Shown: positions 1 through 8,879, counted from the first letter of the stretch. The stretch: 64,000 bases of DNA from Streptomyces sp. SKN60 (GCF_026236535.1 NZ_JAHTMW010000002.1:62001-126000); one strand, 5' to 3'. Made by a program: numbers and translations. Notes: a model not told the origin generated them from the letters alone.

Positions 1-117
1 GACGAGGAACGCGCCGGCGCAGGCGACGAGCACCACCAGCCAGAGCCGGGTCGGGGCGGTTATCGGAGGGGCGGAGGCGCTCGGGGACGCGGTCTCGGTT
101 CGCGGCATGCCTGTCAT
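1..117 (-). CDS. N-terminal fragment of a membrane transporter, probably MFS
   Basis: Only the first 39 codons are present; the gene runs off the left edge. A short Ser/Thr/Pro/Ala-rich cytoplasmic tail leads into the hydrophobic stretch TRLWLVVLVACAGAFLV, which looks like transmembrane helix 1 of a major facilitator superfamily antiporter. Two in-frame ATGs lie 9 bp apart and the upstream one is used here. The call rests on this short stretch alone, so another polytopic membrane protein is possible. Confidence 0.45.
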   Translation of the reverse strand, partial: MTGMPRTETASPSASAPPITAPTRLWLVVLVACAGAFLV

Positions 118-169
118 GGTCGCACCCCCGCCCCGCCCCGTACACGCCGATTATGTGCGCGCTGCTCGG

Positions 170-1387
170 CTACGGCCTCCGCAGCATCGTCACCACCGCC
201 GCGCCGCCCAGCCCGATGTTGTGCGCGAGGCCGACCCGGGCCCCGGCGACCTGGCGCGGGCCCGCCTCGGCGCGGAGTTGCCAGACGAGTTCGGCGGCCT
301 GGGCGAGGCCGGTGGCGCCGAGGGGGTGGCCCTTGGAGATGAGGCCGCCGGAGGGGTTGACCACCCAGCGGCCGCCGTAGGTGGTGGCGCCGGACTCGGC
401 GAGCTTGCCGGAGGCGCCCTCCTCGCACATGCCGAGCGCCTCGTAGGTGAGGAGTTCGTTGATCGAGAAGCAGTCGTGCAGCTCGATCACGTCCACGTCC
501 TCGATGCCGAGCCCGGAGGTCTCGTACACCTGCCGGGCCGCCGCCCGCGACATGGGGCGGCCGACGACGTCGATGCAGGAGCCGGAGGCGAAGGACTCGT
601 CGGTGTCTGTCGTCATCGCCTGGCCGGCGATCTCGACGGCCCGGTCGCGCAGCCCGTGGGTGTCGACGAAGCGCTCGGAGACGACGACGGCGGCGGCCGA
701 GCCGTCGGAGGTGGGCGAGCACTGGAGCTTGGTGAGCGGGCGGTGGATGGTCTTGGCGGCGAGGATCTCGTCGACCGTGTAGACGTCCTGGAACTGGGCG
801 TTGGGGTTGCGGGAGGAGTGCTGGTGGTTCTTGGCGGCGACGGCGGCGAGCTGGACCTCGGTCGTGCCGTACCGCTCCATGTGCTCGCGGGCCGCGTTGC
901 CGAAGATCTGGGCGGTCGGCGGGGTCATCTCGAAGCCGTGTCCGGCGGCCATGATCCCGTAGTGCCGGGCGACGGGGGACGTCTTGCCCCCGACGTCAGC
1001 GGCTCCGCCGCGGGCTCCCCCGTCGGACCCTCCCCCGAGCGCGCCGCGCGCCATCTTCTCGAAGCCGAGCGCGAGCACGCAGTCCGCGATCCCGCCCTCC
1101 ACGAACTGCCGGGCCATCATCAAGGCGGTCGAGGCGGTGGCGCAGTTGTTGTTGACGTTGTAGACGGGCACGCCGGTGAGGCCGAGTTCGTAGGCGGCGC
1201 GCTGTCCGGCGGTCGAGGCCTGGAAGCAGTAGCCGACCGGGACCTGTTCGACGAGGCCGTACGGGATGCCGGCGTCGGCCAGGGCGGCGGTGCCGGCCTC
1301 CTTCGCCATGTCCCAGTACTGCCAGTCGCGGGTCTCCGGCTTCTCGAACCTCGTCATGCCCACACCGACGATGTACGCCTTGCCCAT
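170..1387 (-). CDS. SCP-x/Ltp-type thiolase (lipid-transfer protein family)
   Basis: This 405-residue protein belongs to the SCP-x thiolase family used in actinobacterial steroid side-chain removal, and it reads very like mycobacterial Ltp1. Visible motifs are the nucleophile region NVNNNCATAST, the histidine motif IELHDCFS and the C-terminal GGLISKGHPLGATG. The expected role is carbon-carbon cleavage of, or thiolase-like action on, an acyl-CoA intermediate. The ATG chosen follows a purine-rich GGGGGAATC; a longer frame from 1441 would overlap the upstream gene. It lies 13 bp behind the fused acyl-CoA dehydrogenase and so shares its promoter and KstR-like box. Family membership is firm; steroid specificity is inferred from context. 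Confidence 0.88.
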   Translation of the reverse strand: MGKAYIVGVGMTRFEKPETRDWQYWDMAKEAGTAALADAGIPYGLVEQVPVGYCFQASTAGQRAAYELGLTGVPVYNVNNNCATASTALMMARQFVEGGIADCVLALGFEKMARGALGGGSDGGARGGAADVGGKTSPVARHYGIMAAGHGFEMTPPTAQIFGNAAREHMERYGTTEVQLAAVAAKNHQHSSRNPNAQFQDVYTVDEILAAKTIHRPLTKLQCSPTSDGSAAAVVVSERFVDTHGLRDRAVEIAGQAMTTDTDESFASGSCIDVVGRPMSRAAARQVYETSGLGIEDVDVIELHDCFSINELLTYEALGMCEEGASGKLAESGATTYGGRWVVNPSGGLISKGHPLGATGLAQAAELVWQLRAEAGPRQVAGARVGLAHNIGLGGAAVVTMLRRP

Positions 1388-1400
1388 TTCCGATTCCCCC

Positions 1401-3605
1401 TCAGTCCTTCGGGAGGCCGAGCAGCCGCTCGGCGACGACATTGAGCTGTACCTGCGTGGTGCCGCCCGCGATCGTGAGGCAGCGGGACATCAGCACTCCG
1501 TGCACGGCCCGCTCGCCCGCGCCCTCGGCCACCGCGCCCGCCGGGCCGAGGAGTTCGAGGGCGAGTTCGGCGGTCTTCTGCTGGTGGACGGTCTGGACGA
1601 GCTTGCGGACGCTGGCGCCGGGGCCGGGTTCGAGCCCGGACACCTGGCGCAGGGTGGTGCGCAGGCCGATGCAGGCGAGGGCGTGCGCCTCGGCGACGAG
1701 GGCGCCGACCCGGACCCGTGTCGAGGTGTCGGCCGTGTCGCCGCCGGCGGCGGCGATCAGCGCCTCCAGGCCGGTGTCGAAGGCGACCTGGTCGGCCATG
1801 TGGACGCGTTCGTTGCCGAGGGTGTTGCGGGCGACCCGCCAGCCGTCGTTCACCGCTCCGACGACGGCGTCGGCGGGGAGCACGGCGTCGTCGAACCACA
1901 CCTCGTTGAAGAGGGATTCCCCGGTGAGCTCCTTCAGCGGGCGCACGTCGATGCCGGGGGTGTTCTTCATGTCGACGACGAAGTAGGTGAGTCCGCGGTG
2001 CTTGGGCGCGTCGGGGTCGGTGCGGGCGAGGAGGATGCCGTAGTCGGCGGTGTGGGCCGAACTCGTCCACACCTTCTGCCCGTTGATCCGCCAGGTGCCG
2101 TCGTCCCGCCGCTCGGCGCGGGTGCGCAGCGAGGCCAGGTCGGAGCCGGCCTCGGGTTCGGAGAAGAGCTGGCACCACTGCTGTTCGCCGCGCAGGGTGG
2201 GCGGCAGATGCCGTTCCTTCTGCTCGGGGGTGCCGTACGCGAGGAGGGAGGGGATCACCCAGGTGGCGATGGACAGCGGGCTGAGCCGGATGCCGGCCGC
2301 CGCCATCTCCCGTTGTACGGCGAGCTGTTGGACCGGGCCCGCGCCGAGGCCGTACGGCTCCGGGAGGTGCGGCGCGGTGTAGCCGGTGGCGGCGAGGGCC
2401 TTGCGGGCGGCGTGCGGGTCGAGTCCGGCGGCGGACGCGAGGGCCGCGCGGGCGGCCTTACGGAACTCCTCGGCCTCGGCGGGGAGTTCGAGCCGCAGTT
2501 CGCGCCGGGTGCCGGCGGCGGCGCGGCCGACGGCGGCGAGCCGGTGGGTGTCGCCGCCGCCGAGGAGCTGGCGGGCGACGAGGGCGCGGCGCAGCAGCAG
2601 GTGGGCGTCGTGCTCCCAGGTGAAGCCGATGCCGCCGAGGATCTGGATGCAGTCCTTGGCCACGGTGTACGCGGCGTCGAGCGCGGTCGCGGCGGCGAGG
2701 GCGGCGGTCAGGGACCGTACGGCGTCGGGCGCGCCGGTCGGCCGCCCGCCGGGCTCCTCGCGTGCGGCGCGGGCGGCGTCCCAGGTGAGGGCGCGGGCCT
2801 GTTCGAGGCGGACGAGCATGTCGGCGCAGAGGTGCTTGACGCCCTGGAAGCGGCCGATGGGGTGCCCGAACTGGACGCGGGTGCGGGCGTGTTCGGCGGC
2901 GGTGTCGAGGGCGCGGGCGGCGGTGCCGCAGGCGTCGGCGGCGAAGAGCACGGCGGCGAGGTCGCGGACGGCCGCGGAGGTGAGGCCGAGGACGCGGCCG
3001 GCCGGCACGAGGACGCCGTCGGCGCGCACCTCGGCGGTCGGCCGGGTGGGGTCGGCGGAGGCCTGGGGGCGTACGGCGAGGGTGCCGGCGTCGACGGCGA
3101 GCCACACCGTCCCGTGCACGGCCCGCGCGGGCAGGAGCACCAGGTCGGCGCAGGCGGCGCCGAGGACGGGCGGGGCGAGGCCGTCGAGGACGAGGCCGTC
3201 GGCGGTGTGCGAGGGCGCGGCGGTGAGGGTTCCGGCGGAGAGCGCGACGGCGGCGGTCCGCTCGCCGGCGGCGACGGAGGCCGCCTCCTCGCCGCGGCCG
3301 GCCCGGTGCAGCAGCTCGGCGGCGAGGACGCTCGGGAGGTACGGCCCGGGCAGCACCACCCGCGCGGCCTCCTCCAGGACCACGGCCAGGTCCACGAGGT
3401 CGCCGCCCCCGCCGCCGTACTCCTCGGGCAGGTGCGCCCCGAGCAGCCCCTGCGCGGCGACGCCGGCCCAGAAGGCGGGGCGGGCGGTGGCGAGTTCGGG
3501 GAGGTCGAGGTGCTTGCGGATCTGCTCCGGCGGTACGGCGCGGGTGAGCCAGCCGCGGACGGATCGGGCGAGCTCCCGCTGTTCGTGCGTGATGGCGATG
3601 CCCAT
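1401..3605 (-). CDS. Double (fused) acyl-CoA dehydrogenase, FadE34-like
   Basis: The 734-residue protein contains two acyl-CoA dehydrogenase modules in tandem: a degenerate half at about residues 1-350 and a more canonical half at about 360-734, with QLFSEPEAGSDLASL, GQKVWTSSA and the C-terminal stretch CLTIAGGTTQVQLN. This two-in-one layout is that of mycobacterial FadE34, which oxidises steroid side-chain CoA esters and lies next to kstR in Mycobacterium. The start ATG has no clear Shine-Dalgarno, but a -10-like TAGTCT lies 7 bp upstream, so the mRNA is probably leaderless. A KstR-like operator overlaps that promoter. The ltp-type gene follows after 13 bp. The open frame continues far upstream to about 5744, but that part is antisense to other genes and was rejected. 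Confidence 0.87.
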   Translation of the reverse strand: MGIAITHEQRELARSVRGWLTRAVPPEQIRKHLDLPELATARPAFWAGVAAQGLLGAHLPEEYGGGGGDLVDLAVVLEEAARVVLPGPYLPSVLAAELLHRAGRGEEAASVAAGERTAAVALSAGTLTAAPSHTADGLVLDGLAPPVLGAACADLVLLPARAVHGTVWLAVDAGTLAVRPQASADPTRPTAEVRADGVLVPAGRVLGLTSAAVRDLAAVLFAADACGTAARALDTAAEHARTRVQFGHPIGRFQGVKHLCADMLVRLEQARALTWDAARAAREEPGGRPTGAPDAVRSLTAALAAATALDAAYTVAKDCIQILGGIGFTWEHDAHLLLRRALVARQLLGGGDTHRLAAVGRAAAGTRRELRLELPAEAEEFRKAARAALASAAGLDPHAARKALAATGYTAPHLPEPYGLGAGPVQQLAVQREMAAAGIRLSPLSIATWVIPSLLAYGTPEQKERHLPPTLRGEQQWCQLFSEPEAGSDLASLRTRAERRDDGTWRINGQKVWTSSAHTADYGILLARTDPDAPKHRGLTYFVVDMKNTPGIDVRPLKELTGESLFNEVWFDDAVLPADAVVGAVNDGWRVARNTLGNERVHMADQVAFDTGLEALIAAAGGDTADTSTRVRVGALVAEAHALACIGLRTTLRQVSGLEPGPGASVRKLVQTVHQQKTAELALELLGPAGAVAEGAGERAVHGVLMSRCLTIAGGTTQVQLNVVAERLLGLPKD

Positions 3606-3616
3606 GCCGCGCAGAC

Positions 3617-3630
3617 TAGAACACGTTTCA
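3617..3630. promoter_or_regulatory. KstR-type operator in the fadE-ltp promoter
   Basis: The sequence TAGAACACGTTTCA fits the published KstR consensus TNNAACNNGTTNNA at every fixed position. It abuts the -10-like TAGTCT read on the minus strand and begins 12 bp upstream of the fadE start, where a bound repressor would block transcription. A kstR-like gene is encoded 11.5 kb away. Confidence 0.75.
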
Positions 3631-3632
3631 AT

Positions 3633-3647
3633 CTGACGGAAGGTCAG
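3633..3647. promoter_or_regulatory. CTGAC-N5-GTCAG palindrome upstream of fadE
   Basis: CTGACGGAAGGTCAG is an inverted repeat with perfect 5-bp arms and a 5-bp spacer, lying immediately upstream of the KstR-like box. The same arms and spacing recur before the LLM oxidoreductase and before the metallo-beta-lactamase-fold gene. The cognate regulator is unknown. Confidence 0.55.
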
Positions 3648-3797
3648 CCACGAAGTCGGGCCCGGCAGGGTGCTCGTGGCGCCCTCCCGTAGGATCCGAC
3701 GCCCGCCTCTTTCGGCGGCGTTGTCAGTGGCGGGTGCCACGATGCGGAGCAGCGGCCGCACCGGCCGTCCGGACCGACCTCGGAAAGCAGACACGCC

Positions 3798-4211
3798 ATG
3801 GGCACCTGGGACATCGGACCCTTCGACAACGACACCGCCGCGGACTTCTCGTACACGGTGGACGAGGCGCCGGAGGAGCAGCGGGCCGGGGTGCTCCTGA
3901 CCGCGTTCCACGAGGTGACCGGCGTCGGCGACGAGTACCTGGACGCCGACCAGGCGGTGGAGGCCGTCGCCGCCGCGGCCCTGGTCGCCGCCCAGTGTCC
4001 GGGCGGCGACCCGGTGACGACCTCGTACGCCCCGAAGCAGCCGATACCGCCGCTCCCGGCCGCGCTCCGCCCCGCCGCCGTGGAGGCGCTCGACCGGATC
4101 CTCACCGAGCCGTCCGAACTCCTTGAACTGTGGGAGGAGTCGGACGGCGCGGAGTGGAAGGCGGGGGTGCTGCGGCTGCGCGCGGTCCTTGCGGCGGCGG
4201 ACGCCGCCTAG
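3798..4211 (+). CDS. DUF4259 domain protein
   Basis: A small acidic protein of 137 residues with the diagnostic opening MGTWDIGPFDNDTAADF of the DUF4259 family. It has no signal peptide or membrane segment and is rich in Ala and Glu, suggesting a compact cytosolic helical protein. The ATG follows AAAGCAGACACGCC, a weak ribosome-binding site. Its stop overlaps the stop of the convergent hydrolase gene by 4 bp (CTAG). The function of the family is not known. Confidence 0.85.
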   Translation: MGTWDIGPFDNDTAADFSYTVDEAPEEQRAGVLLTAFHEVTGVGDEYLDADQAVEAVAAAALVAAQCPGGDPVTTSYAPKQPIPPLPAALRPAAVEALDRILTEPSELLELWEESDGAEWKAGVLRLRAVLAAADAA

Positions 4212-5209
4212 CCGGCGCCCAGGAGGCGGCGCAGCCAGTCGGTCCGGGCGGCGCGGGCGGTACGGGTGAGGGCGGCGTGGCGGGCGAGGCCGTCGAAACC
4301 GTGGCAGGCGCCGGGCCAGACGTGCAGCTCGGCCTGGCTCCCGGCCCGCCAGAGCCCGTTCGCGTAGGCCACGCCCTCGTCCCGGAACATCTCCGCCGAG
4401 CCGACCTCGACGTACGCCGGGGGCAGCCCCGTCAGGTCCGTGGCGCGGGCCGGTGCCGCGTACGGGGGCGGGTCCGGCGCTCCGTACAGAGCGCCCAGAT
4501 GAGCCTGCCAGGCCGTCGTGTGCGAGGTGAGGTCCCAGACGTCGACGCCCGACATCTGGTGGGCGGAGTACGTGTCCATGCGGTCGTCCAGCATCGGCGA
4601 CAGCAGCATCTGCCCGAGGACGGACGGCCCGCCCCGGTCCCGGTTCAGCAGCGCGAGGGCCGCCGCCAGGCCGCCGCCCGCGCTCTTGCCGCCGATGACG
4701 AACCGGCCGGGGTCCACGCCCAGTTCCGCCGCGTGCCCGGCCGCCCACACCAGCCCCGCGTACGCGTCCTCCACGGCCGCCGGATACGGCGCCTCCGGCG
4801 CGAGCCGGTACTCCACCGAGAGCACCGCGAGGCCGAGCGGCTCGGCCCACTCCCGCAGCACCGTCGGCAGGACGGACCAGGCGTTGCCCATCACCATGGC
4901 CCCGCCGTGCAGGTAGTACAGCAGCGGCAGCGGCCCGCCGAGCCCGGCCGGCCGCGCGCTCACCAGGGTCACCCCGGGCGTCCGCAGCTCCGCCACCTCG
5001 AAGCGACCGCCGTCCCGCAGCTCCTCGGCCGTCAGCCGCGGCCGGGACGCCGCGTCCCGCGCCTGCCGCTCGGCCAGATTCGCGGCGGTCATCGGCTCCC
5101 GCCGCCCCGCGCCCAGGGCCTCGACGGCGGCGCGCACCTCCGGGTCGAAGGGCGTCGGCGGCCGTCCTCCCAGCGCTCCCCGCGCTCCACGCGCTCCCCG
5201 CGTCACCAT
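4208..5209 (-). CDS. Alpha/beta-hydrolase fold esterase, hormone-sensitive-lipase type
   Basis: The 333-residue protein carries the HSL-family oxyanion motif YYLHGGAMVMGN and the nucleophile elbow IGGKSAGGGLAAAL; the catalytic Asp and His would lie in the C-terminal third (the His probably in GACHGFDGL). It should hydrolyse short acyl or acetyl esters in the cytosol. The ATG at 5209 sits directly behind GCAGG; an in-frame start about 60 bp upstream would give a longer, poorly conserved tail. The N-terminus is rich in Gly-Ala-Arg. The gene is convergent with the DUF4259 gene. A role in steroid-ester use is possible given the neighbourhood, but nothing in the sequence demands it. Confidence 0.82.
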   Translation of the reverse strand: MVTRGARGARGALGGRPPTPFDPEVRAAVEALGAGRREPMTAANLAERQARDAASRPRLTAEELRDGGRFEVAELRTPGVTLVSARPAGLGGPLPLLYYLHGGAMVMGNAWSVLPTVLREWAEPLGLAVLSVEYRLAPEAPYPAAVEDAYAGLVWAAGHAAELGVDPGRFVIGGKSAGGGLAAALALLNRDRGGPSVLGQMLLSPMLDDRMDTYSAHQMSGVDVWDLTSHTTAWQAHLGALYGAPDPPPYAAPARATDLTGLPPAYVEVGSAEMFRDEGVAYANGLWRAGSQAELHVWPGACHGFDGLARHAALTRTARAARTDWLRRLLGAG

Positions 5210-5313
5210 CCTGCGATCGTATCCACGGGCGGAGGGGAGGACGGTGTGGTCCGGGTGAGACGCGTAGGGCACGATGGGCGCCCGTACGTCCGTACTCGTC
5301 AGTAGGAGCCAGC

Positions 5314-5943
5314 ATGTCCGAGCCGACCCCCGAGATCCTCGCCGCCTTCGAGGCCGCGAAGGGCTTCATGCCGGTGAAGGAAGGGCTCGCCCTGTACGCG
5401 GCGGCGGCGGAGGCGGCGAAGCTCGGGCTGCCGCTCCTTGAGGTCGGCACGTACTGCGGGCGCTCGACGATCCTGCTCGCGGACGTGGCGCGGGCGGCCG
5501 GGACGGTCGCCGTCACCGTGGACCACCACCGCGGCAGCGAGGAGCAGCAGCCGGGCTGGGAGTACCACGACCCGACCGTGGTGGACCCCGAGGTGGGCGT
5601 GATGGACACCCTGCCGACCTTCCGGCGCACCCTGCGCAAGGCCGGACTCGAAGAGCATGTGATCGCGGTCGTCGGGCGTTCGCCGCAGGTCGCGGCGGTG
5701 TGGGGCGGGCAGCTCGGCTTCGTGTTCATCGACGGCGGGCACACCGACGAGCACGCCTCGGGCGACTACGAGGGCTGGGCGCCCAAGGTCGCGCCCGGCG
5801 GCGTCCTGGTGATCCACGACGTCTTCCCGAACCCGGAGGACGGCGGCCAGGCCCCGTACCGCATCTATCTGCGCGCCCTGGAGTCCGGCGACTTCGAGGA
5901 GATCTCGGTCACGGACTCGCTCCGGGTGCTGCGCCGCCGCTGA
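5314..5943 (+). CDS. Class I SAM-dependent methyltransferase-like protein (Methyltransf_24 type)
   Basis: A 209-residue Rossmann-fold protein. The SAM-binding glycine motif appears as LLEVGTYCGRSTILLA, followed by the acidic strand VTVDHHRG, and the later FVFIDGGHTDEHASGDYEGW and GGVLVIHDVFPNP are typical of the Methyltransf_24 group. The substrate cannot be read from the sequence. The ATG follows GTAGGAGCCAGC, a good ribosome-binding site. The gene is monocistronic and ends in a strong hairpin terminator. Confidence 0.82.
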   Translation: MSEPTPEILAAFEAAKGFMPVKEGLALYAAAAEAAKLGLPLLEVGTYCGRSTILLADVARAAGTVAVTVDHHRGSEEQQPGWEYHDPTVVDPEVGVMDTLPTFRRTLRKAGLEEHVIAVVGRSPQVAAVWGGQLGFVFIDGGHTDEHASGDYEGWAPKVAPGGVLVIHDVFPNPEDGGQAPYRIYLRALESGDFEEISVTDSLRVLRRR

Positions 5944-5959
5944 CCGCGACCGAGGACGC

Positions 5960-5996
5960 GAGAAGGGCCCGGACGCTCGGCGTCCGGGCCCTTCTC
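5960..5996. terminator. Bidirectional hairpin terminator
   Basis: A perfect 17-bp GC-rich stem (GAGAAGGGCCCGGACGC with its complement) closes a 3-base TCG loop. It sits between the convergent methyltransferase gene and the minus-strand membrane protein gene, so it probably serves both. Confidence 0.85.
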
Positions 5997-6008
5997 TCAT
6001 CTCCGCCG

Positions 6009-7808
6009 CTAGTACAGCGACGTCACGTAAAGACAGTTGGTGTAGCTGTAGCCCGACTCGATCTTGGTCGTGCTGCCCTTCTTCACCTCGGCCGAGCTCC
6101 GCGTGCTGTCCCGCTTCTGAAGCATCTGGTAGTTGCCCGGGGGCAGCGTCAGGGTCCGCTTCGGGTACTTGGACGACGGGCCGGTGCAGGGCTTGATGCC
6201 GCCCTTGGGGACGATGATCCCCGGGTAGGCCTTGCAGCTGCCGCAGGCCGGGAGGGTGATGCGGCCGGTGACGGGGCCGGTGTAGAGGAGCTCGACCGCG
6301 CTCGGGCCGTCGTTGCTGACGACCATCACCATGCCGGAGCCGTCGGCGGTGGCGGCCGAGGGGACCTTGTTGCCGGCGGCCGGGGTCTCCTCGGCGATCT
6401 CGGCGGCGATCGCGATGTTGCGGGCCTGCGGGGTCTGCGGGCTCGACGGGTACGCCTTGACGTACTCGTTCATCGTCGCGAGCGCCTCCGTGAACTCCTT
6501 CTTCTTGAACTGGTCGACACCGCACGCGAAGTCACCGCGCTGGATCGACCGGCCCACGTCCTTCCCGAACGACGCGAACGCCGCCGACGGCAGCAGGCCG
6601 ACCGTGGTGTCGATCCGGCGCAGCTCCGCGGCCGTGTCGCAGGGCGCGACGCCCACCGACTTGTCCCGGGCCCGCAGCACCTCGCGCAGCGTCGGCTCGA
6701 CCTTCGCCGCGAACGGCGACTGCGGGAAGGTGCTCATCAGGGCGTTGAGGTGGTCGGCCGACGACTTCTCCTGACCCGTCATGCCGACGCTCCGTGTGCC
6801 GCACTCGAACCAGGACTCCGCCAGCGGCTCGTCGGCCCGGCCGACGAGATTGCCGAGCAGCGCCTTGTCGACCCGGCCGGGCAGCTCCCGCAGATGCTGC
6901 AGGGCGGGGACGGCGCGGCAGTAGTCCTTCTTGGCGTACGGAGCGGAGACCGCCTTGTAGTACGCCTGGAGGCGGTCGGGCACGAGCTTCCCGGCGCGCG
7001 AGCCGGCGTGCTCCGAACCGATCCGCTGGTACGTGTCGAGGGCCGAGCGGTAGGTCGCCTCGGCGCTGGTGAAGCTCTGGCCCTCAGAGTCCTTCACCAG
7101 CTTGTCGGCGGCGGCGAGCTGCTCCAGGAGCCGCTGCTCCCGCGCCTCGTCGCGCGCCGCGCCGTACGCGAAGCCGCCGCCCACCGGCACCGCGAACAGC
7201 GCGAGCGCCAGCGGCAGGACGAGGCCCTGCCGGGCCGAGGCCCAGGGGGCGAGCGGCGTGCGGCGGGCGCGGCGCAGCACGTCCAGGGCGGCGAGGACGA
7301 CGAAAGCGCCGTACGCGACGAGGACGCCGGCCGGGATGCCGTCGGGGTCGGCGGGCAGGACCGCGACGATCAGCGCGACGGTGACCGCCCAGCAGACGAC
7401 CGCGCCGATCCACTGGCGCAGGACGACATACCCGAGGCCGAGGCCGGAGAGGTTGAGCAGCGCGGCGGCCACGGCGGCCGGCCAGGGCTGCGGCGGCGGG
7501 GGCGGTGGAGGCGGCTCCACGGGAGCGAACCCGGGCGGCGCGAACCCGGCCCCCGCACCGGGCATGGCGCCGAGCTGCACGGTCGGCTGCGGCGTGCCGT
7601 ACACCGGCGGGTGCGCGGGCGGCGGAGGCAGCTGACCCGCCTCCGGCGCGACCCGGGGGTCCGGCACCGGCGGCCGGGCGTCCTGGGGCTCCGAAGCGTC
7701 ATGTGGCCGTCTCGGGTCCGGCACCTGTCCCGAGCCCGGGCCGGTGTACTCCCAAGGTGACGGATGTCTCCCGGCGGTGCCGTGGTGGTCGTTGTCTTCC
7801 CCGGCCAC
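6009..7808 (-). CDS. Proline-rich membrane protein of unknown function
   Basis: This 599-residue protein has three parts. Residues 1-110 are Pro/Gly-rich and probably disordered, ending in a run of prolines. Residues 110-215 hold about three to four hydrophobic segments, including LLNLSGLGLGYVVLRQWIGA and LVAYGAFVVLAALDVL. The remainder is a long, probably extracellular, tetratricopeptide-like helical domain followed by a Cys-containing C-terminal domain with two CxxC-like pairs (LPACGSCKAYPG). Similar modular proteins are common hypotheticals in Streptomyces. The GTG start is supported by GGGGGGACCT upstream. No enzymatic motif is seen; a cell-envelope role is a guess. Confidence 0.75.
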   Translation of the reverse strand: MAGEDNDHHGTAGRHPSPWEYTGPGSGQVPDPRRPHDASEPQDARPPVPDPRVAPEAGQLPPPPAHPPVYGTPQPTVQLGAMPGAGAGFAPPGFAPVEPPPPPPPPQPWPAAVAAALLNLSGLGLGYVVLRQWIGAVVCWAVTVALIVAVLPADPDGIPAGVLVAYGAFVVLAALDVLRRARRTPLAPWASARQGLVLPLALALFAVPVGGGFAYGAARDEAREQRLLEQLAAADKLVKDSEGQSFTSAEATYRSALDTYQRIGSEHAGSRAGKLVPDRLQAYYKAVSAPYAKKDYCRAVPALQHLRELPGRVDKALLGNLVGRADEPLAESWFECGTRSVGMTGQEKSSADHLNALMSTFPQSPFAAKVEPTLREVLRARDKSVGVAPCDTAAELRRIDTTVGLLPSAAFASFGKDVGRSIQRGDFACGVDQFKKKEFTEALATMNEYVKAYPSSPQTPQARNIAIAAEIAEETPAAGNKVPSAATADGSGMVMVVSNDGPSAVELLYTGPVTGRITLPACGSCKAYPGIIVPKGGIKPCTGPSSKYPKRTLTLPPGNYQMLQKRDSTRSSAEVKKGSTTKIESGYSYTNCLYVTSLY

Positions 7809-7886
7809 AGGTCCCCCCTCGTGGTCGTGCGACTGAAGCGTCTGACGGTTCGTCTCATGGTCGCGCAGCGGTCACCCTTGTGCCCC

Positions 7887-7930
7887 GTCGGGGTCCCGTC
7901 GGGGTCCCGTCGGGGTCCCGTCCGGGTACC
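7887..7930. repeat. 11-bp tandem repeat upstream of the membrane protein gene
   Basis: GTCGGGGTCCC is repeated three times exactly, followed by a fourth diverged copy (GTCCGGGTACC). It lies in the divergent intergenic region between the membrane protein and the amidase gene. Copy number may vary between strains; no coding role is seen. Confidence 0.8.
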
Positions 7931-8039
7931 GAGGCGGCTGGCGATCTCCCCCACCTACCCTTCACCCACCTTTCACACACGTGGCCGTCGTTCGGTTCCG
8001 CTGCGGGCTTTCCGGCTCCGGAGCGCCTACAGTCGCGGG

Positions 8040-8879
8040 GTGCCGTACGCCCACCGGAAGCTCCTCGCGCTCGCCCTGCCCCTCGGCCTGCCGCTGGCCC
8101 TGACCCTGACCGGGTGCGGCGGGTCCGCCGCGTCGTCGCCGCAGGCCACCCGTACCGCGGACGCCAAGGCCGCCACCGGCGCCACGCCCACCCCCTCCCC
8201 CGGGCTGCCGCTCGCCGGGCGGACGATCGTCATCGACCCGGGGCACAATCCCGGAAACTTCCGGCATACCGCGGAAATCAACAAGAAGGTGAACATCGGG
8301 ACCACTCGTAAGGAGTGCGACACCACCGGCACCTCCACGAACGCCGGCTACACCGAGGCCGCCTTCACCCTCGATGTTTCACACCGTCTTCGCGATCTCC
8401 TCAAGAAGCAGGGCGCGACGGTGGTCCTGGTGCACGACGGCGAGCGCCCGTACGGGCCGTGCATCGACGAGCGCGCGCGGGCCGGGAACACCGCGAAGGC
8501 CGACGCCGCGATCTCCGTGCACGCCGACGGCTCCGCCGCCGGAAACCGCGGTTTCCATGTGATCCTGCCCGCACGGGTGAGCGGCGGGGGCGCCGACACC
8601 GCGAAGATCGTCGGCCCGTCCCGTACCCTCGGCGAGAAGCTCGTCACACGGTTCGCCCGTGCCACCGGTTCAAACCCCGCCAACTACATCGGATCCGGCA
8701 CCGGGTTGGACGTGCGTGACGATCTCGGGGGTCTCAATCTCTCATCCGTTCCCAAGGTCTTCCTCGAATGCGGCAATATGCGTGATCCGAAGGACGCCGC
8801 GCTGCTGACCGACGCAGCGTGGCGCCAGAAGGCGGCGCAGGGGATCGCGGACGGCATCGGGGCCTACCTCCAGGGGTAG
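8040..8879 (+). CDS. N-acetylmuramoyl-L-alanine amidase (Amidase_3), lipoprotein
   Basis: A 279-residue zinc-dependent peptidoglycan amidase exported as a lipoprotein. The signal sequence ends in the lipobox LTGC at about residue 25, followed by a Ser/Ala/Thr/Pro linker. The catalytic domain shows the Zn ligands of the Amidase_3 fold: IVIDPGHNPGN (His), the Glu in GYTEAAF, ISVHADGS (His) and the catalytic Glu of KVFLECGNM. The enzyme would cleave the bond between MurNAc and the stem peptide outside the membrane. The GTG chosen lies 6 bp downstream of a -10-like TACAGT, which suggests a leaderless mRNA. Longer upstream frames overlap the repeat region and lack signal-peptide logic. Confidence 0.88.
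   Translation: MPYAHRKLLALALPLGLPLALTLTGCGGSAASSPQATRTADAKAATGATPTPSPGLPLAGRTIVIDPGHNPGNFRHTAEINKKVNIGTTRKECDTTGTSTNAGYTEAAFTLDVSHRLRDLLKKQGATVVLVHDGERPYGPCIDERARAGNTAKADAAISVHADGSAAGNRGFHVILPARVSGGGADTAKIVGPSRTLGEKLVTRFARATGSNPANYIGSGTGLDVRDDLGGLNLSSVPKVFLECGNMRDPKDAALLTDAAWRQKAAQGIADGIGAYLQG

Noticed and set aside
4208..5272. Longer start for the alpha/beta hydrolase at 5272
   Set aside because: The added residues are not hydrolase-like and the ATG at 5209 lies behind GCAGG, nearer to the conserved N-terminus.
1401..5744. A 1447-codon minus-strand open frame running from fadE through several other genes
   Set aside because: Only the last 734 codons read as acyl-CoA dehydrogenase; the rest is antisense to DUF4259 and methyltransferase genes and has Arg/Pro/Ala-biased shadow composition typical of high-GC DNA.
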